From NCBI RefSeq assembly GCF_900101595.1, contig NZ_FMYY01000025.1, forward strand, positions 36,552 to 100,551: a stretch of 64,000 nucleotides of DNA, in the 5' to 3' direction. Shown here piece after piece: positions 51,462 to 60,346 of the stretch. Both the position numbers and the translations under genes were made by a program. Position 1 is the stretch's first letter. Every line of letters begins with the position of its first letter. Source of the DNA: Paenibacillus sp. cl123 (GTDB lineage: Bacteria > Bacillota > Bacilli > Paenibacillales > NBRC-103111). Below the pieces are notes generated by a model, which ran no database searches, was not told the DNA's origin, and saw only the letters and a list, made by a program, of their open reading frames with translations.

Positions 51462-54083
51462 GTGATTGTGCAAAAAAACTGGAAGAAGCTATCGTGCGCA
51501 GTACTCGCAGCAACGGTGTTTTTGTCCGCTTGGTCACCAGCCCCAGCCGTACAAGCGGCTGATTCCGCGCCTGTCTTGACGAAGGTGAGCGAAGAAATTT
51601 TGACGTCCGGCGCGATCCTGAAGCGCTATACTTGGGAGACAGTAAGAAGCAAAAAGGATATTAAGGTGAATGCCAATGTCATTGAAGTAGACTTGACGAA
51701 CCCATATGTTAAGCTTGATGTAATGACTGGTACGAACAATCAATTTACCAAGAAGCAGACCGTTCTTCAGATGGCTAAGGAAACAAAGGCCGTAGGCGGC
51801 GTAAATGGAGATTTTTACAACACCCAAGCAGAAGGCGTCCCGATGGGGCCGCAAATATCAAACGGACAGCTTATGGCAACCCCCCCGTATTTGCCTGGCT
51901 TTTATACGTTTGCGCTCGATCAGAACAACAAGCCCATTGTGGACCTGTTCACATTCCAGGGCAATATTATAGCAAAAGACGGAGCTGCCTATCCGCTGGG
52001 AGGCATTAATAAAACGTATTATTGGTCAGAGCCGGACAGCATCCACAGCCATATCGACGGCATGTTTATGTATACGAACGCTTGGGGACAAGAGGACCGC
52101 TCCAATGACGGAGTTACTGTGCCTACAGAGGTCCTCGTACAAAACGGCATCATCAAGCAGATTGCAGATAACGGCATTATACGAATGATCGCTCCGACAG
52201 ACGGTTACATCCTTCGGGCTTCCGGGAAGGCGGCCGATTTTGTGCGTACGCACTTTAAGGTGGGGGACCCGCTTAAAGCGGATTATAGCGTAATGGCGCA
52301 AGACCCCAATAAGAAGTACGACGTCTCGAAGTTTAAAATGATGATCGGAGGGCATACGATTCTGGTAGACGGCGGACAGCCTGCGGCTTTCTCACGAGAG
52401 GTTGCCAGCTTGTGCTGCACGCGCTCCAGGACGGCGCTGGGCTATTCCAAGGACGAGAGATATGCTTATATCATCACGGCGGATTACAGCGGCGAGAGCA
52501 AGGGTCTGACGATGGCAGAGCTGCAGCAGTTTATGATCCAGGTGGGCGTGTGGAAAGGATTGAATCTCGACGGCGGAGGCTCCACCCAGATGGTCGCCCG
52601 GCCGCTCGGTGAATTTGAGCCCGTGCTGGCAAACAAGACGGAGACCGGCATTCAGCGTAAAGTGGTCAACGGGGTAGGGGTATTTTCCACCGCGCCTCCA
52701 GGCAAGCCCAAGGCGTTGATCGTGCAGGCTCCCTCGGCCGTTTTTATCGGAGAAGCAGCTGCTCTTAGCACAGGAGGCTATGACGAGTTCTATAACCCTA
52801 TCGCAGCGGGTACTGTGAAAGCACAGTGGAGCGTAGCCGGAGGGTTCGGAACATTCCAAGACAATATTTTCACTGCTGCGAAGGCGGGGACGGCAAAGAT
52901 TACGGCAGCGGCAGACGGCGCAAGCTATACGACCGATTTGGAGATCATAGGCCGGGATCAGATTGCCAGTCTGAAGATTATGGCTGACAGCATGGCTTTG
53001 TCCGAAGGCGAGACGTACAAAGTTCCGGTCACGGCTACTACCGTGTCAGGCAAGACAAGGGAAGTTCCGCCTGAGCTGATCCAGTGGGAGCTGATTGGGG
53101 TAGAGGGTACCGCTGCTAACGGCAAACTGACAGTGAACAGTCTGAAGGGCAGTCAGAGTGCCCAACTGATCGCTCGGTATGATGGGTACAGCACAATGAC
53201 GACGATCCCTGTAGGAGTGGATAAAGTCTGGTACGATCTGGACAACACCGCAGTCATGACGATGTCCGACCACAAGCCTGCTGAAGTGACAGCCGCGGTA
53301 TACATCAAGCCGTCCAATACGGGGAATAAATATTTGGAGCTGAAGTATGACTTCACCGGCGGTACAGGTAATAAATGGGCATTCGCCACGCTTGATACCG
53401 GTGTGCTGGTAGAGGGCCAGCCGCAGACGCTGAAGCTGAAGGTCAATGGGGATGAAAGCTTGAACTGGTTGCGCGCCGAGCTTGTCGACAACAAGGGTGA
53501 AACAATCCGTGTCGATCTGGCCCGCAATGTCAACTGGAAAGGTTGGAAGCAGCTGACGGCAGATCTGTCCGAGTATGCTATCACTTATCCCATTCGCTTG
53601 AAGAGCATTTATCTCGTCAATGAGGAAATAGGACAAGATGAGCGTGCCGCACAGGGAAGTATCGGTATTGACGATATTGTATTTACGTATCGGGGAGCTG
53701 TCCAGCAGCCGGCGCTGAACACCGTGGAGCTGACAGTCGATAAAAAATCGGTTGCGGTGAACGGCAAGGCGATGACGTTGGAGCAAGCCCCGTACATTTA
53801 CGAAGGCAATACGCTGCTTCCGATCCGGTTCGTAACGGACGCGCTGGGCGGGACGGTTCGTTGGGATGACAAGGAGCGCAAGGTTACCATTATCCGGGGA
53901 ACGAAGATGATCGACCTATGGATTGATCATAAAGACTTAGTCGCGAACGGCAAGCGGGTGACGGCAGAGGTGGCTCCCGTCATCAAAGGCGACTTGACTA
54001 TGGTGCCGCTGCGGATTTTATCGGAGAATTTGGGGTGGAAAGTGACTTGGGATGCGAAAACAAGACAAATTACGCTTCAATAA
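51462..54083 (+). CDS. exported phosphodiester glycosidase (NAGPA family) with Big-like and copper-amine-oxidase-like domains
   Basis: An exported 873-aa protein. Signal peptide (about 1-32, ending AVQA), a phosphodiester glycosidase domain (about 75-410, PF09992-like, with VGGVNGDFYN, RTALGYS and the GLNLDGGGSTQM motif), Ig-like and jelly-roll regions, and a C-terminal copper amine oxidase N-terminal-like pair of repeats (about 760-873, YEGNTLLPIRFVTDALGG and GDLTMVPLRILSENLGW). The substrate may be a wall polymer phosphodiester (inference). Start GTG 51462 lies ten bases after AGAGGAG; GTG 51468 is an alternative. Confidence 0.88.
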   Translation: MIVQKNWKKLSCAVLAATVFLSAWSPAPAVQAADSAPVLTKVSEEILTSGAILKRYTWETVRSKKDIKVNANVIEVDLTNPYVKLDVMTGTNNQFTKKQTVLQMAKETKAVGGVNGDFYNTQAEGVPMGPQISNGQLMATPPYLPGFYTFALDQNNKPIVDLFTFQGNIIAKDGAAYPLGGINKTYYWSEPDSIHSHIDGMFMYTNAWGQEDRSNDGVTVPTEVLVQNGIIKQIADNGIIRMIAPTDGYILRASGKAADFVRTHFKVGDPLKADYSVMAQDPNKKYDVSKFKMMIGGHTILVDGGQPAAFSREVASLCCTRSRTALGYSKDERYAYIITADYSGESKGLTMAELQQFMIQVGVWKGLNLDGGGSTQMVARPLGEFEPVLANKTETGIQRKVVNGVGVFSTAPPGKPKALIVQAPSAVFIGEAAALSTGGYDEFYNPIAAGTVKAQWSVAGGFGTFQDNIFTAAKAGTAKITAAADGASYTTDLEIIGRDQIASLKIMADSMALSEGETYKVPVTATTVSGKTREVPPELIQWELIGVEGTAANGKLTVNSLKGSQSAQLIARYDGYSTMTTIPVGVDKVWYDLDNTAVMTMSDHKPAEVTAAVYIKPSNTGNKYLELKYDFTGGTGNKWAFATLDTGVLVEGQPQTLKLKVNGDESLNWLRAELVDNKGETIRVDLARNVNWKGWKQLTADLSEYAITYPIRLKSIYLVNEEIGQDERAAQGSIGIDDIVFTYRGAVQQPALNTVELTVDKKSVAVNGKAMTLEQAPYIYEGNTLLPIRFVTDALGGTVRWDDKERKVTIIRGTKMIDLWIDHKDLVANGKRVTAEVAPVIKGDLTMVPLRILSENLGWKVTWDAKTRQITLQ

Positions 54084-54118
54084 TTAGTTCTTGTAGCTCT
54101 CACATTCTTCCGAAAATA

Positions 54119-54127
54119 TGGTACTAT
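54119..54127 (+). promoter_or_regulatory. possible extended -10 promoter for degS-degU
   Basis: TGG followed by TACTAT (54122-54127), 43 bases before degS; no good -35 is visible. Confidence 0.35.
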
Positions 54128-54169
54128 ATTGCTAGTAAATGAGAAAAATGGCGAAGGAGCACTGTCCGG

Positions 54170-55324
54170 ATGCAAGTCGATGTCTTTGACCGCGTCATCA
54201 AGAATGCCATTGATGTGATGGAGAACAGCAAATACCAGGTCTTCGAGATATGCGAGAGTGTCCGGACGGAGCGCGAAGCGCTTAATAAAGAACTCCAGCT
54301 CGTAATTGAAGAAACGAAACGCATGATCGATACGGTCGACCGGTTCGAGGTCGAATACCGGCGTTCCCGAGTCCGTCTGACGGAAGTAAGCCGGGATTTT
54401 AAGAGATTTAACGAGGAAGATATTAGAACCGCCTATGAGGCGGCTACTCAGCTCCAGGCGCAGCTGGCTATTCATAGGGAAAAAGAACTACATCTGAAGC
54501 ATCGCCGGGATGATCTGCAGAAGCGGATCAAGAATGTAGACCGGCAGCTTGAGCGCGCGGAGACGCTGGTATCCCAATTCAATGTGGTGCTGGAGTATTT
54601 ATCCGGGGACCTCAACCAGGTGACCCGACTGTTGGAGTCGGCCAAAAACCGTCAACTGCTGGGGCTTAAGATTATCCTTGCCCAGGAAGAAGAACGAAAG
54701 CGCATTGCCCGGGAAATTCATGATGGACTAGCTCAGAATATGGCCAACATGGTGCTGCGAACAGAAATCACGGAACGTATGCTGGCCAAAGAGGCATATT
54801 CCGCTGTCAAAGAAGAGCTAAATGATCTAAAGTTCAGTGTGCGGAGCGGGATTGAAGAGGTGCGTAAAATTATCTTCAATCTCCGCCCAATGGCACTGGA
54901 CGATCTGGGGCTTGTGCCAACCTTGCGTAAGTTTGTTCAAGACTTCGAGGAGAAAGCCAAGATCAGTACGAAGTTCGAGATGGTAGGGAAAGAAATCCGG
55001 CTGCCTTCCGGGATGGAGGTTGCCGTATACCGGCTTGTCCAGGAGGCTTTTTCCAACGTTCTGAAACACGCACAGGCCACTCATGTTACGCTGGAGCTGA
55101 CCTTTCAACAGCAGATGATCAAGCTCACGGTCAGCGACAACGGGGTTGGCTTCGCCGCGGACACCATAGACAAAAAGATAACCCGAGGCAGTCATTACGG
55201 GATTATGGGGATGCGAGAGAGGGTGGAGCTGCTTGAAGGCAGACTCGACATTCAATCGGCTCTGGGAGCAGGCACGAAATTTTCCATGGTGATCCCCATC
55301 AAATCCGATAACAAGGAGGAATAA
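54170..55324 (+). CDS. degS: sensor histidine kinase DegS
   Basis: Cytoplasmic sensor kinase that controls exoenzyme, competence and motility decisions through DegU; 384 aa. The N-terminal half is a long coiled-coil signal domain without membrane helices, typical of DegS. The HisKA_3 site is EERKRIAREIHDGLAQ (His184), and the ATP-binding domain has VQEAFSNVLKHA and DNGVGF. ATG 54170 follows GAAGGAG. It ends four bases before degU with no terminator between, forming one operon. Confidence 0.95.
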   Translation: MQVDVFDRVIKNAIDVMENSKYQVFEICESVRTEREALNKELQLVIEETKRMIDTVDRFEVEYRRSRVRLTEVSRDFKRFNEEDIRTAYEAATQLQAQLAIHREKELHLKHRRDDLQKRIKNVDRQLERAETLVSQFNVVLEYLSGDLNQVTRLLESAKNRQLLGLKIILAQEEERKRIAREIHDGLAQNMANMVLRTEITERMLAKEAYSAVKEELNDLKFSVRSGIEEVRKIIFNLRPMALDDLGLVPTLRKFVQDFEEKAKISTKFEMVGKEIRLPSGMEVAVYRLVQEAFSNVLKHAQATHVTLELTFQQQMIKLTVSDNGVGFAADTIDKKITRGSHYGIMGMRERVELLEGRLDIQSALGAGTKFSMVIPIKSDNKEE

Positions 55325-55328
55325 CATT

Positions 55329-56054
55329 ATGGACATCATGGGCAATGTCAAACGACCTATCAAGCTGGTGCTGGCGGATGATCACCAGCTGTTTCGCGAA
55401 GGCGTAAAACGCATTCTTAACATGGAAAGCGATCTGGAGGTTGTCGGGGAGTGCGGCGACGGTATTCAGGTCCTTGAATTGTGCAACTCACTCCATCCGG
55501 ACATCGTCCTGATGGATATTAATATGCCGGTTGAAAACGGCGTGGTGGCGACCGAGAAGTTAAAGGATATTTTCCCGGATATTAAAGTCATCATTCTGTC
55601 CATTCACGATGATGAGAGCTATGTATTCGAAACGCTGCGTAAAGGAGCATCCGGTTACCTTCTTAAGGACATGGAGGCGGAGTCGCTGATTAACGCTATA
55701 CGCTCCGTCGTTGCCGGGCATGCCTACATTCATCCGAAGGTGACGGGCAAGCTGATCAATCAGCTGCGCAGAATGACATATCTGGATGAACAAGGCGTCT
55801 CGGGAGCCAGCAACTCGACCAAGGAAGCCGGCGTCAAGTATGTACATATGGACAATAGCCCGCTGACGCGCCGCGAGGCAGAAGTGCTCAGGCTGATGGC
55901 CGAAGGCAAGAGCAACAAGATGATCGGCGAGTTTTTATACATAAGCGAGAAAACCGTTAAAAACCACGTCAGCAGCATTCTGCAGAAGATGGAAGTCGAT
56001 GACCGCACGCAAGCCGTTATTATTGCGATCAAAAATGGCTGGGTGACTTTATAG
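55329..56054 (+). CDS. degU: response regulator DegU
   Basis: Two-component regulator of 241 aa phosphorylated by DegS. Receiver domain with ADDHQLFREGVKRIL, phosphoacceptor Asp63 in VLMDINMP and the KGASGYLLKDM loop; then a NarL-type helix-turn-helix (LTRREAEVLRLMAEGKSNKM, SEKTVKNHVSSILQKM). ATG 55329 follows AAGGAGGA; it adds about seven residues before the usual N-terminus. The linker (about 150-175) is longer than the minimal one. Confidence 0.96.
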   Translation: MDIMGNVKRPIKLVLADDHQLFREGVKRILNMESDLEVVGECGDGIQVLELCNSLHPDIVLMDINMPVENGVVATEKLKDIFPDIKVIILSIHDDESYVFETLRKGASGYLLKDMEAESLINAIRSVVAGHAYIHPKVTGKLINQLRRMTYLDEQGVSGASNSTKEAGVKYVHMDNSPLTRREAEVLRLMAEGKSNKMIGEFLYISEKTVKNHVSSILQKMEVDDRTQAVIIAIKNGWVTL

Positions 56055-56059
56055 CCGGA

Positions 56060-56078
56060 ATGCGGGTCCGCATATTTT
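56060..56078 (+). terminator. weak terminator-like hairpin after degU
   Basis: ATGCGG (56060-56065) and CCGCAT (56068-56073) followed by ATTTT. Short loop and weak tail. Confidence 0.35.
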
Positions 56079-56141
56079 AAGCATCTTCAGACACCATCCC
56101 GATGAGAGCGGCATATACTGCTCTTAAGGGAGGGAGCCGCT

Positions 56142-56540
56142 ATGATACTAGGCTTGGTTTGGATCTTGGGCTGCTATGCTGCGGGAATCGCGATCATTCA
56201 TATCCTTCATTGGCGCAGGAAACGTCAAGCGGGTGCCCGCATGATGCATTATATTCTCCAGACAAGGAATAACGGCCATCAGATCGAATGGGTTCTGCGT
56301 TCGCTTCACTTCTTCTCCTGGATGAGAGGCCGTGCCATCGCCGTAACGATAGCCGACGAAGGCTCTACCGATGATACGGTGGCCATCGCGGAGAGGTTAA
56401 GCCAAGAACATCACTTGACTATTTATACGCATGCGGATAACAGCTGGGAGCAAGGGGCCAGACAGCATGAGAATGAGCAGCTTGTGATCGTTCGGCTTAA
56501 CCAGGAACAGGAATTAGAAACCGCTTACAAGTTGATTTGA
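56142..56540 (+). CDS. membrane-anchored protein of unknown function, GT-A-like
   Basis: A 132-aa protein: one N-terminal helix (about 2-24), a basic stop-transfer RRKRQ, then a soluble domain. The segment YILQTRNNGHQIEWVLRSL with VTIADEGSTDDTVAIAERL resembles the first nucleotide-binding half of a GT-A glycosyltransferase, but the catalytic second half is absent, so activity is unlikely or incomplete. ATG 56142 follows AAGGGAGGGAG. It sits between degU and comFA. I do not recognise a named family; it may be a truncated transferase or a distinct sensor-like protein. Confidence 0.65.
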   Translation: MILGLVWILGCYAAGIAIIHILHWRRKRQAGARMMHYILQTRNNGHQIEWVLRSLHFFSWMRGRAIAVTIADEGSTDDTVAIAERLSQEHHLTIYTHADNSWEQGARQHENEQLVIVRLNQEQELETAYKLI

Positions 56541-56562
56541 ATCTAAGCTGATAAGGAGTATC

Positions 56563-58548
56563 ATGAGAGCATATGTCTATGCGCTTTACACACCGTCAGG
56601 CGTTTCCTGGCATGTGTCGGTAGAGTTGAGTGCGGATCGGGATCACTGGGTTCGGGTACACGGTCATGCCTTTCGACTGGGTGTGCTGGAACCGTCTTTG
56701 TCATTCGGACAAGCTATCAGAATGGCGAGAGTACTTGAGGAAACCGGACCCGCCCTGGCTCGCTTGGATCGTACCCTCCTGCTGGATGCAGCCGTAAGAG
56801 CCGGGATTCGGAAAGTAGACGATAAGGCCTGGAAGTTATGGGAATGGTCGCCCGGGGGCGGAGAAGGGCTGGATGACCGAAGAGAAGAGGGTATCCGTGA
56901 ATCCTGCGTTAGCATGCTCCAGACGCTGGAGGGACGAAGGCTGCTGTTGGAGGAGCTTGAGTCGCTGTCTGAAGCCGACAGAAGCTCGGGTACAGGACAA
57001 GCCCAAGCCCCGCCGAGGAGCTACCTCATCCAGAGAGCGTGGTTGTCCGGTGCTCTCACACTGGATGCCGGTGTGGAGCTCCGAGCGGCAAGAGCGGGCT
57101 GGAAGTTTCGTTCCAAAGGGTCCGGAGCGCCGGGAAGTACGGTTCAGGCGGTTCAAGCCGCCTGCCTGCGCTGCGGGAGCAGGGGAACAACTCCAGACGC
57201 CGCCGCTATATCTAATAGCTCGGCGGGAGGAGAAACGGGGATCCGCTGGACAGATTGTCCGGATTGCGGCGAGCTGTGTCCGTACTGTGAGGCTTGCCTG
57301 ACCATGGGTAGAGTGAGGTTCTGCAGCCCGCTGATCAGCAGGAAGGGTGGATCGTATCGGGCTGTGGGTACGCCACCCATAGCGGCCACAGGCCAAGACA
57401 ACTCCAGCTATCTGAAAGCTTGGGGACTTAGTGACGTACAGGAGGCGGCATCAGATGCTGCATTGCAATTTTTGAAAGCAAATTTCCTCCTTACAAGGGG
57501 AAAACCTGTAGGCAAGTTTCTCATATGGGCTGTAACCGGCGCAGGCAAGACGGAGATGATCTTTCCCATGATTCAGTTCATGGTGGAGACAGGCGGGCGG
57601 GTAGCGGTGGTCACGCCCCGCAAAGACGTGGTGCTGGAGCTTCAGCCCCGGCTGGCAAAGGCATTCCCGAATATATCGCGGGTAACCCTCTACGGAGGCA
57701 GCGAGCAGCGCTGGGAGCAGGGTCAGCTTACCTTGGCGACAACGCATCAGATGCTGCGATTCCACCAGGCATTCGATTTGGTAATCGTGGATGAGATCGA
57801 TGCTTATCCGTATCACAATAATCCGATGCTGATGTATGCCGTGGACCAGGTATGCAAGCCGGGCGGAGCCTTCATTCTATTATCGGCTACCCCGCCTGTT
57901 CAGCTTCAGCGGGAGGTTCGAGCGGGAAAGCTGGCTCATGTGCGCGTCCCGGCGAGGTATCATCGGCATCCGCTCCCGGAGCCGCGATGGCTGCGATGCC
58001 AGCCTCTGAACAAGCTGCTGAGGACCGGTAAGCTTCCCGGGGTTATCTTAAGTGCAATCAAGCAATCGCTCGAGCGGGGAGCACAAGTATTCATTTTCGT
58101 CCCGAATATTCGATCCGTTGAACCATTTGTTTCTCTGCTGCGTTCCAATTATGGCGAGTATGTCATAGAAGGCACTTCCTCCAAGGATGCGGAGCGAACG
58201 CGGAAGGTTGCGTCCTTTCGCGCGGCAGATATCCGGATTTTGGTCACAACGACTATCCTCGAACGCGGAGTCACTATCCCCAAATCCGATGTTTTCATTG
58301 TGGATGCGGGTTCAGTGTTGTTTGATGCGGCAGCGCTCGTACAGATGGCCGGGCGAGCGGGAAGATCAGCGCAGGACCCGAACGGCTTCGTCTATTTTGC
58401 CTCCGAGGAGAAAACCCGCTCACAGTCGGAGGCGATCCGTCAGATCAAGTCGATGAATAAGCTGGCGAGGCAGCGGGGATATATTCAGCAACCGGCAAGG
58501 AGGATGCCTTTATTCCTAAGATGGCTAAACGATTGGAAGCGTGGATGA
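56563..58548 (+). CDS. comFA: ComFA, DNA uptake helicase
   Basis: DEAD-like ATPase that helps pull transforming DNA through the membrane; 661 aa, about 200 residues longer at the N-terminus than the B. subtilis protein. Two zinc clusters are seen: C201/C204 and the dense CPDC..CPYCEAC..C set (232-254). Walker A is TGAGKT (325-330) and Walker B is VIVDEIDAYP (about 407-416); the helicase C motifs TTTILERGVTIPKSDVFIVD and QMAGRAGRSAQDPNG follow. ATG 56563 follows AAGGAG. The N-terminal extension is of unknown role. Confidence 0.92.
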   Translation: MRAYVYALYTPSGVSWHVSVELSADRDHWVRVHGHAFRLGVLEPSLSFGQAIRMARVLEETGPALARLDRTLLLDAAVRAGIRKVDDKAWKLWEWSPGGGEGLDDRREEGIRESCVSMLQTLEGRRLLLEELESLSEADRSSGTGQAQAPPRSYLIQRAWLSGALTLDAGVELRAARAGWKFRSKGSGAPGSTVQAVQAACLRCGSRGTTPDAAAISNSSAGGETGIRWTDCPDCGELCPYCEACLTMGRVRFCSPLISRKGGSYRAVGTPPIAATGQDNSSYLKAWGLSDVQEAASDAALQFLKANFLLTRGKPVGKFLIWAVTGAGKTEMIFPMIQFMVETGGRVAVVTPRKDVVLELQPRLAKAFPNISRVTLYGGSEQRWEQGQLTLATTHQMLRFHQAFDLVIVDEIDAYPYHNNPMLMYAVDQVCKPGGAFILLSATPPVQLQREVRAGKLAHVRVPARYHRHPLPEPRWLRCQPLNKLLRTGKLPGVILSAIKQSLERGAQVFIFVPNIRSVEPFVSLLRSNYGEYVIEGTSSKDAERTRKVASFRAADIRILVTTTILERGVTIPKSDVFIVDAGSVLFDAAALVQMAGRAGRSAQDPNGFVYFASEEKTRSQSEAIRQIKSMNKLARQRGYIQQPARRMPLFLRWLNDWKRG

Positions 58549-59324
58549 CCGGCATGATCGGATGGCTCCGGTCAAGCGAAAGCCTGTTGTCGCGAGGTGA
58601 GCAGAGCTGCCAGGTATGCGGGGGGCGTTTGATGGCCGGCAAGCAAGGACTCGGTTCGCTGCGCTTGTGCGGGGAATGTTCGGAGGGGATTCCTTGGATC
58701 GGCGCGTCTCATATCCGCTGTCTGCGCTGCGGGAGATACGAGTATTGTCCGGACTGCGAACGGATAGGGCATGCCTCGGATTTTGTCCAGAGCCGCAGCG
58801 CCGTTCGTTATAATGAACGCATGAAGGAATGGCTTGCCGCTTACAAATACCAGCGCAAGGAATCGCTCCGCCCGGTTATGGGCGGAATGCTGCTGCATGC
58901 GTACCACCTGCATAGAGCGCTTGACGACGCGCCGCACATGGGGCCGACTTCAGTGCGGGAGTACCTAACGTTCGTGCCGCTGAGTGCTGAGCGCTGCGCT
59001 CTCCGCGGCTTTAATCAAGCTGAGCAGATGGCCGTAGAGCTGAGTCGTCTGACCGACGCTCCGGTGCTTCCGCTGCTGCGCCGCACCCGGCATACGGAGA
59101 AGCAGAGTTCCAAAAGCCGCAATGAACGGTTCGAGAATATGAAGGGACTGTTCGAGCTGGGCGGAACCGGAGCGGACACGCTGCGGACTGCAGCTCAGAG
59201 TGCTCGGGTGAAGCTGTATGTAATCGATGATGTGTATACGACAGGCAGCACGATGCAGGCCTGTTCCCGGGTGATTCGGGAGGCGTTGCCGGTGGAGGTA
59301 TATGGAATTACTTGGGCGAGGTGA
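58521..59324 (+). CDS. comFC: ComFC / ComF family phosphoribosyltransferase-like protein
   Basis: Late competence protein of 267 aa with an N-terminal zinc-finger region (CQVCGGR, CGECSEG, CLRCGRYEYCPDCER) and a C-terminal PRPP-binding fold (VIDDVYTTGSTM, about 236-247). ComFC assists DNA uptake with ComFA, perhaps in DNA handling. ATG 58521 overlaps comFA by 28 bases; the AAGGAGG nearest to it is 17 bases away, so ATG 58545 or ATG 58554 may be used. Confidence 0.88.
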   Translation: MAKRLEAWMTGMIGWLRSSESLLSRGEQSCQVCGGRLMAGKQGLGSLRLCGECSEGIPWIGASHIRCLRCGRYEYCPDCERIGHASDFVQSRSAVRYNERMKEWLAAYKYQRKESLRPVMGGMLLHAYHLHRALDDAPHMGPTSVREYLTFVPLSAERCALRGFNQAEQMAVELSRLTDAPVLPLLRRTRHTEKQSSKSRNERFENMKGLFELGGTGADTLRTAAQSARVKLYVIDDVYTTGSTMQACSRVIREALPVEVYGITWAR

Positions 59325-59330
59325 ACGAGA

Positions 59331-59435
59331 GTGGAGAATACAGCTGGACAGGAGCAATCCGAAGTATATACGGTACTTGCGGCTCCAAGCGAAGGCTATC
59401 CGGTCAGCTGGATGAAACTCAAACAGCCATATTAA
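59331..59435 (+). CDS. possible 34-aa ORF after comFC
   Basis: GTG 59331 follows GAGGTGA and opens a 34-codon frame (VENTAGQEQSEVYTVLAAPS then EGYPVSWMKLKQPY). In another frame the following stretch to 59497 encodes TAILSLMALYEEKTMCIVPV followed by YKLH. Together they could be one small gene interrupted by a frameshift, or unrelated chance frames. Confidence 0.25.
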   Translation: MENTAGQEQSEVYTVLAAPSEGYPVSWMKLKQPY

Positions 59436-59534
59436 GCCTAATGGCCCTATACGAAGAAAAAACCATGTGCATTGTCCCGGTTTATAAGCTACACTAAGGA
59501 TAACTATTTCATTTCAGGGCAAGGAGTGTATGAG

Positions 59535-59960
59535 ATGAGCCTGAATGTGGCAAACTGTAACCGTTGCGGGAAAGTATATATGAAGAATAATTATGGACTC
59601 TGCCCTGCGTGTATACGAGATCTTGAAGCGGAGTATGAAAAATGCCTGAAGTTTCTGCGCGAGCACCGTCAGTGCACGATCCAGGAGCTGAGCGAAGAAA
59701 CGGGCGTAAGCGTCAAGCAGATTATGAAGTTTATTCGCGAGGGACGCATATCGATTAAAAATAATCCGAATATGGCTTATAATTGTGAATCTTGTTCGGC
59801 TCCGATCCGAGAGGGGAATTTGTGTGAGCCTTGCAGGACCAGATTTCAGAAGGAAACAGCCGGGCTGGCGGAGGATGAGCAGAAGAAAAGGGAACGGGAA
59901 GCAAAAGAGAAAAACATCACCTATAACATTAAAGACCGCTTTAAGGACTGGTCCAATTGA
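59535..59960 (+). CDS. yvyF: YvyF / TIGR03826 family flagellar operon protein
   Basis: A 141-aa protein encoded at the head of the late flagellar cluster. An N-terminal zinc ribbon (CNRCGKVYMKNNYGLCPAC) and a C-terminal one (CESCSAPIREGNLCEPC) flank an MerR-like helix-turn-helix (TIQELSEETGVSVKQIMKFI), so it may bind nucleic acid; its role in flagellar regulation is proposed from context. Start ATG 59535 lies eight bases after AAGGAG; a longer frame upstream lacks similarity. Confidence 0.9.
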   Translation: MSLNVANCNRCGKVYMKNNYGLCPACIRDLEAEYEKCLKFLREHRQCTIQELSEETGVSVKQIMKFIREGRISIKNNPNMAYNCESCSAPIREGNLCEPCRTRFQKETAGLAEDEQKKREREAKEKNITYNIKDRFKDWSN

Positions 59961-59983
59961 TTTTCAACTAAACTTTTATATTT

Positions 59984-60024
59984 AACCCACCGATAAAAGT
60001 AATAAAGCAGATTCGGTGGGTTTA
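59984..60024 (+). terminator. hairpin between yvyF and flgM
   Basis: AACCCACCGA (59984-59993) and TCGGTGGGTT (60013-60022) form a 10-bp stem with a 19-base loop; the tail is TTTAACTTTG. It may be a partial terminator. Confidence 0.6.
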
Positions 60025-60053
60025 ACTTTGCCGAAATTCGAGGTGAGAATTCG

Positions 60054-60323
60054 ATGAAAATTAATCGTACGGATCAGGTAGGGTCAGTTAATCCATACAA
60101 GAAAGCGCAAGAGGCCATTAACACGCCTGGCCCGAATAAAAAAAGGGCTAAGGACCAAGTGGAAATTTCCAGCGAGGCCAAGGAACTGCTCAGCAGCTTG
60201 GGCGGGACTCATGCCCTGAACAGCAAAGAGCGAATCGATGAGCTCAAGCATTCCGTTCAGTCCGGAACTTATCAGGTTGACTCTCGAAAGCTCGCGGAGA
60301 AGCTATTCCCATTTCTAAAATAA
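60054..60323 (+). CDS. flgM: anti-sigma factor FlgM
   Basis: Binds and holds sigma-D until the hook is complete; 89 aa. The C-terminal half has the family pattern KDQVEISSEAKELLSSL and ERIDELKHSVQSGTYQVDSRKLAEKLFPFLK split here for length. The N-terminal half is polar and probably unstructured. ATG 60054 follows GAGGTGAG. Next gene flgN starts 23 bases later. Confidence 0.93.
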   Translation: MKINRTDQVGSVNPYKKAQEAINTPGPNKKRAKDQVEISSEAKELLSSLGGTHALNSKERIDELKHSVQSGTYQVDSRKLAEKLFPFLK

Positions 60324-60346
60324 TCGACTGAATCGAGGTGGCCGTC

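Noticed and set aside
59472..59534. Longer N-terminus for yvyF
   Set aside because: ATG 59535 has a well-spaced AAGGAG and begins at the conserved zinc ribbon; the added 21 residues look random.
60030..60037. GCCGAAAT resembling a sigma-D -10 before flgM
   Set aside because: No TAAA-type -35 occurs 15-16 bases upstream, and the predicted start would fall inside the flgM ribosome binding site.
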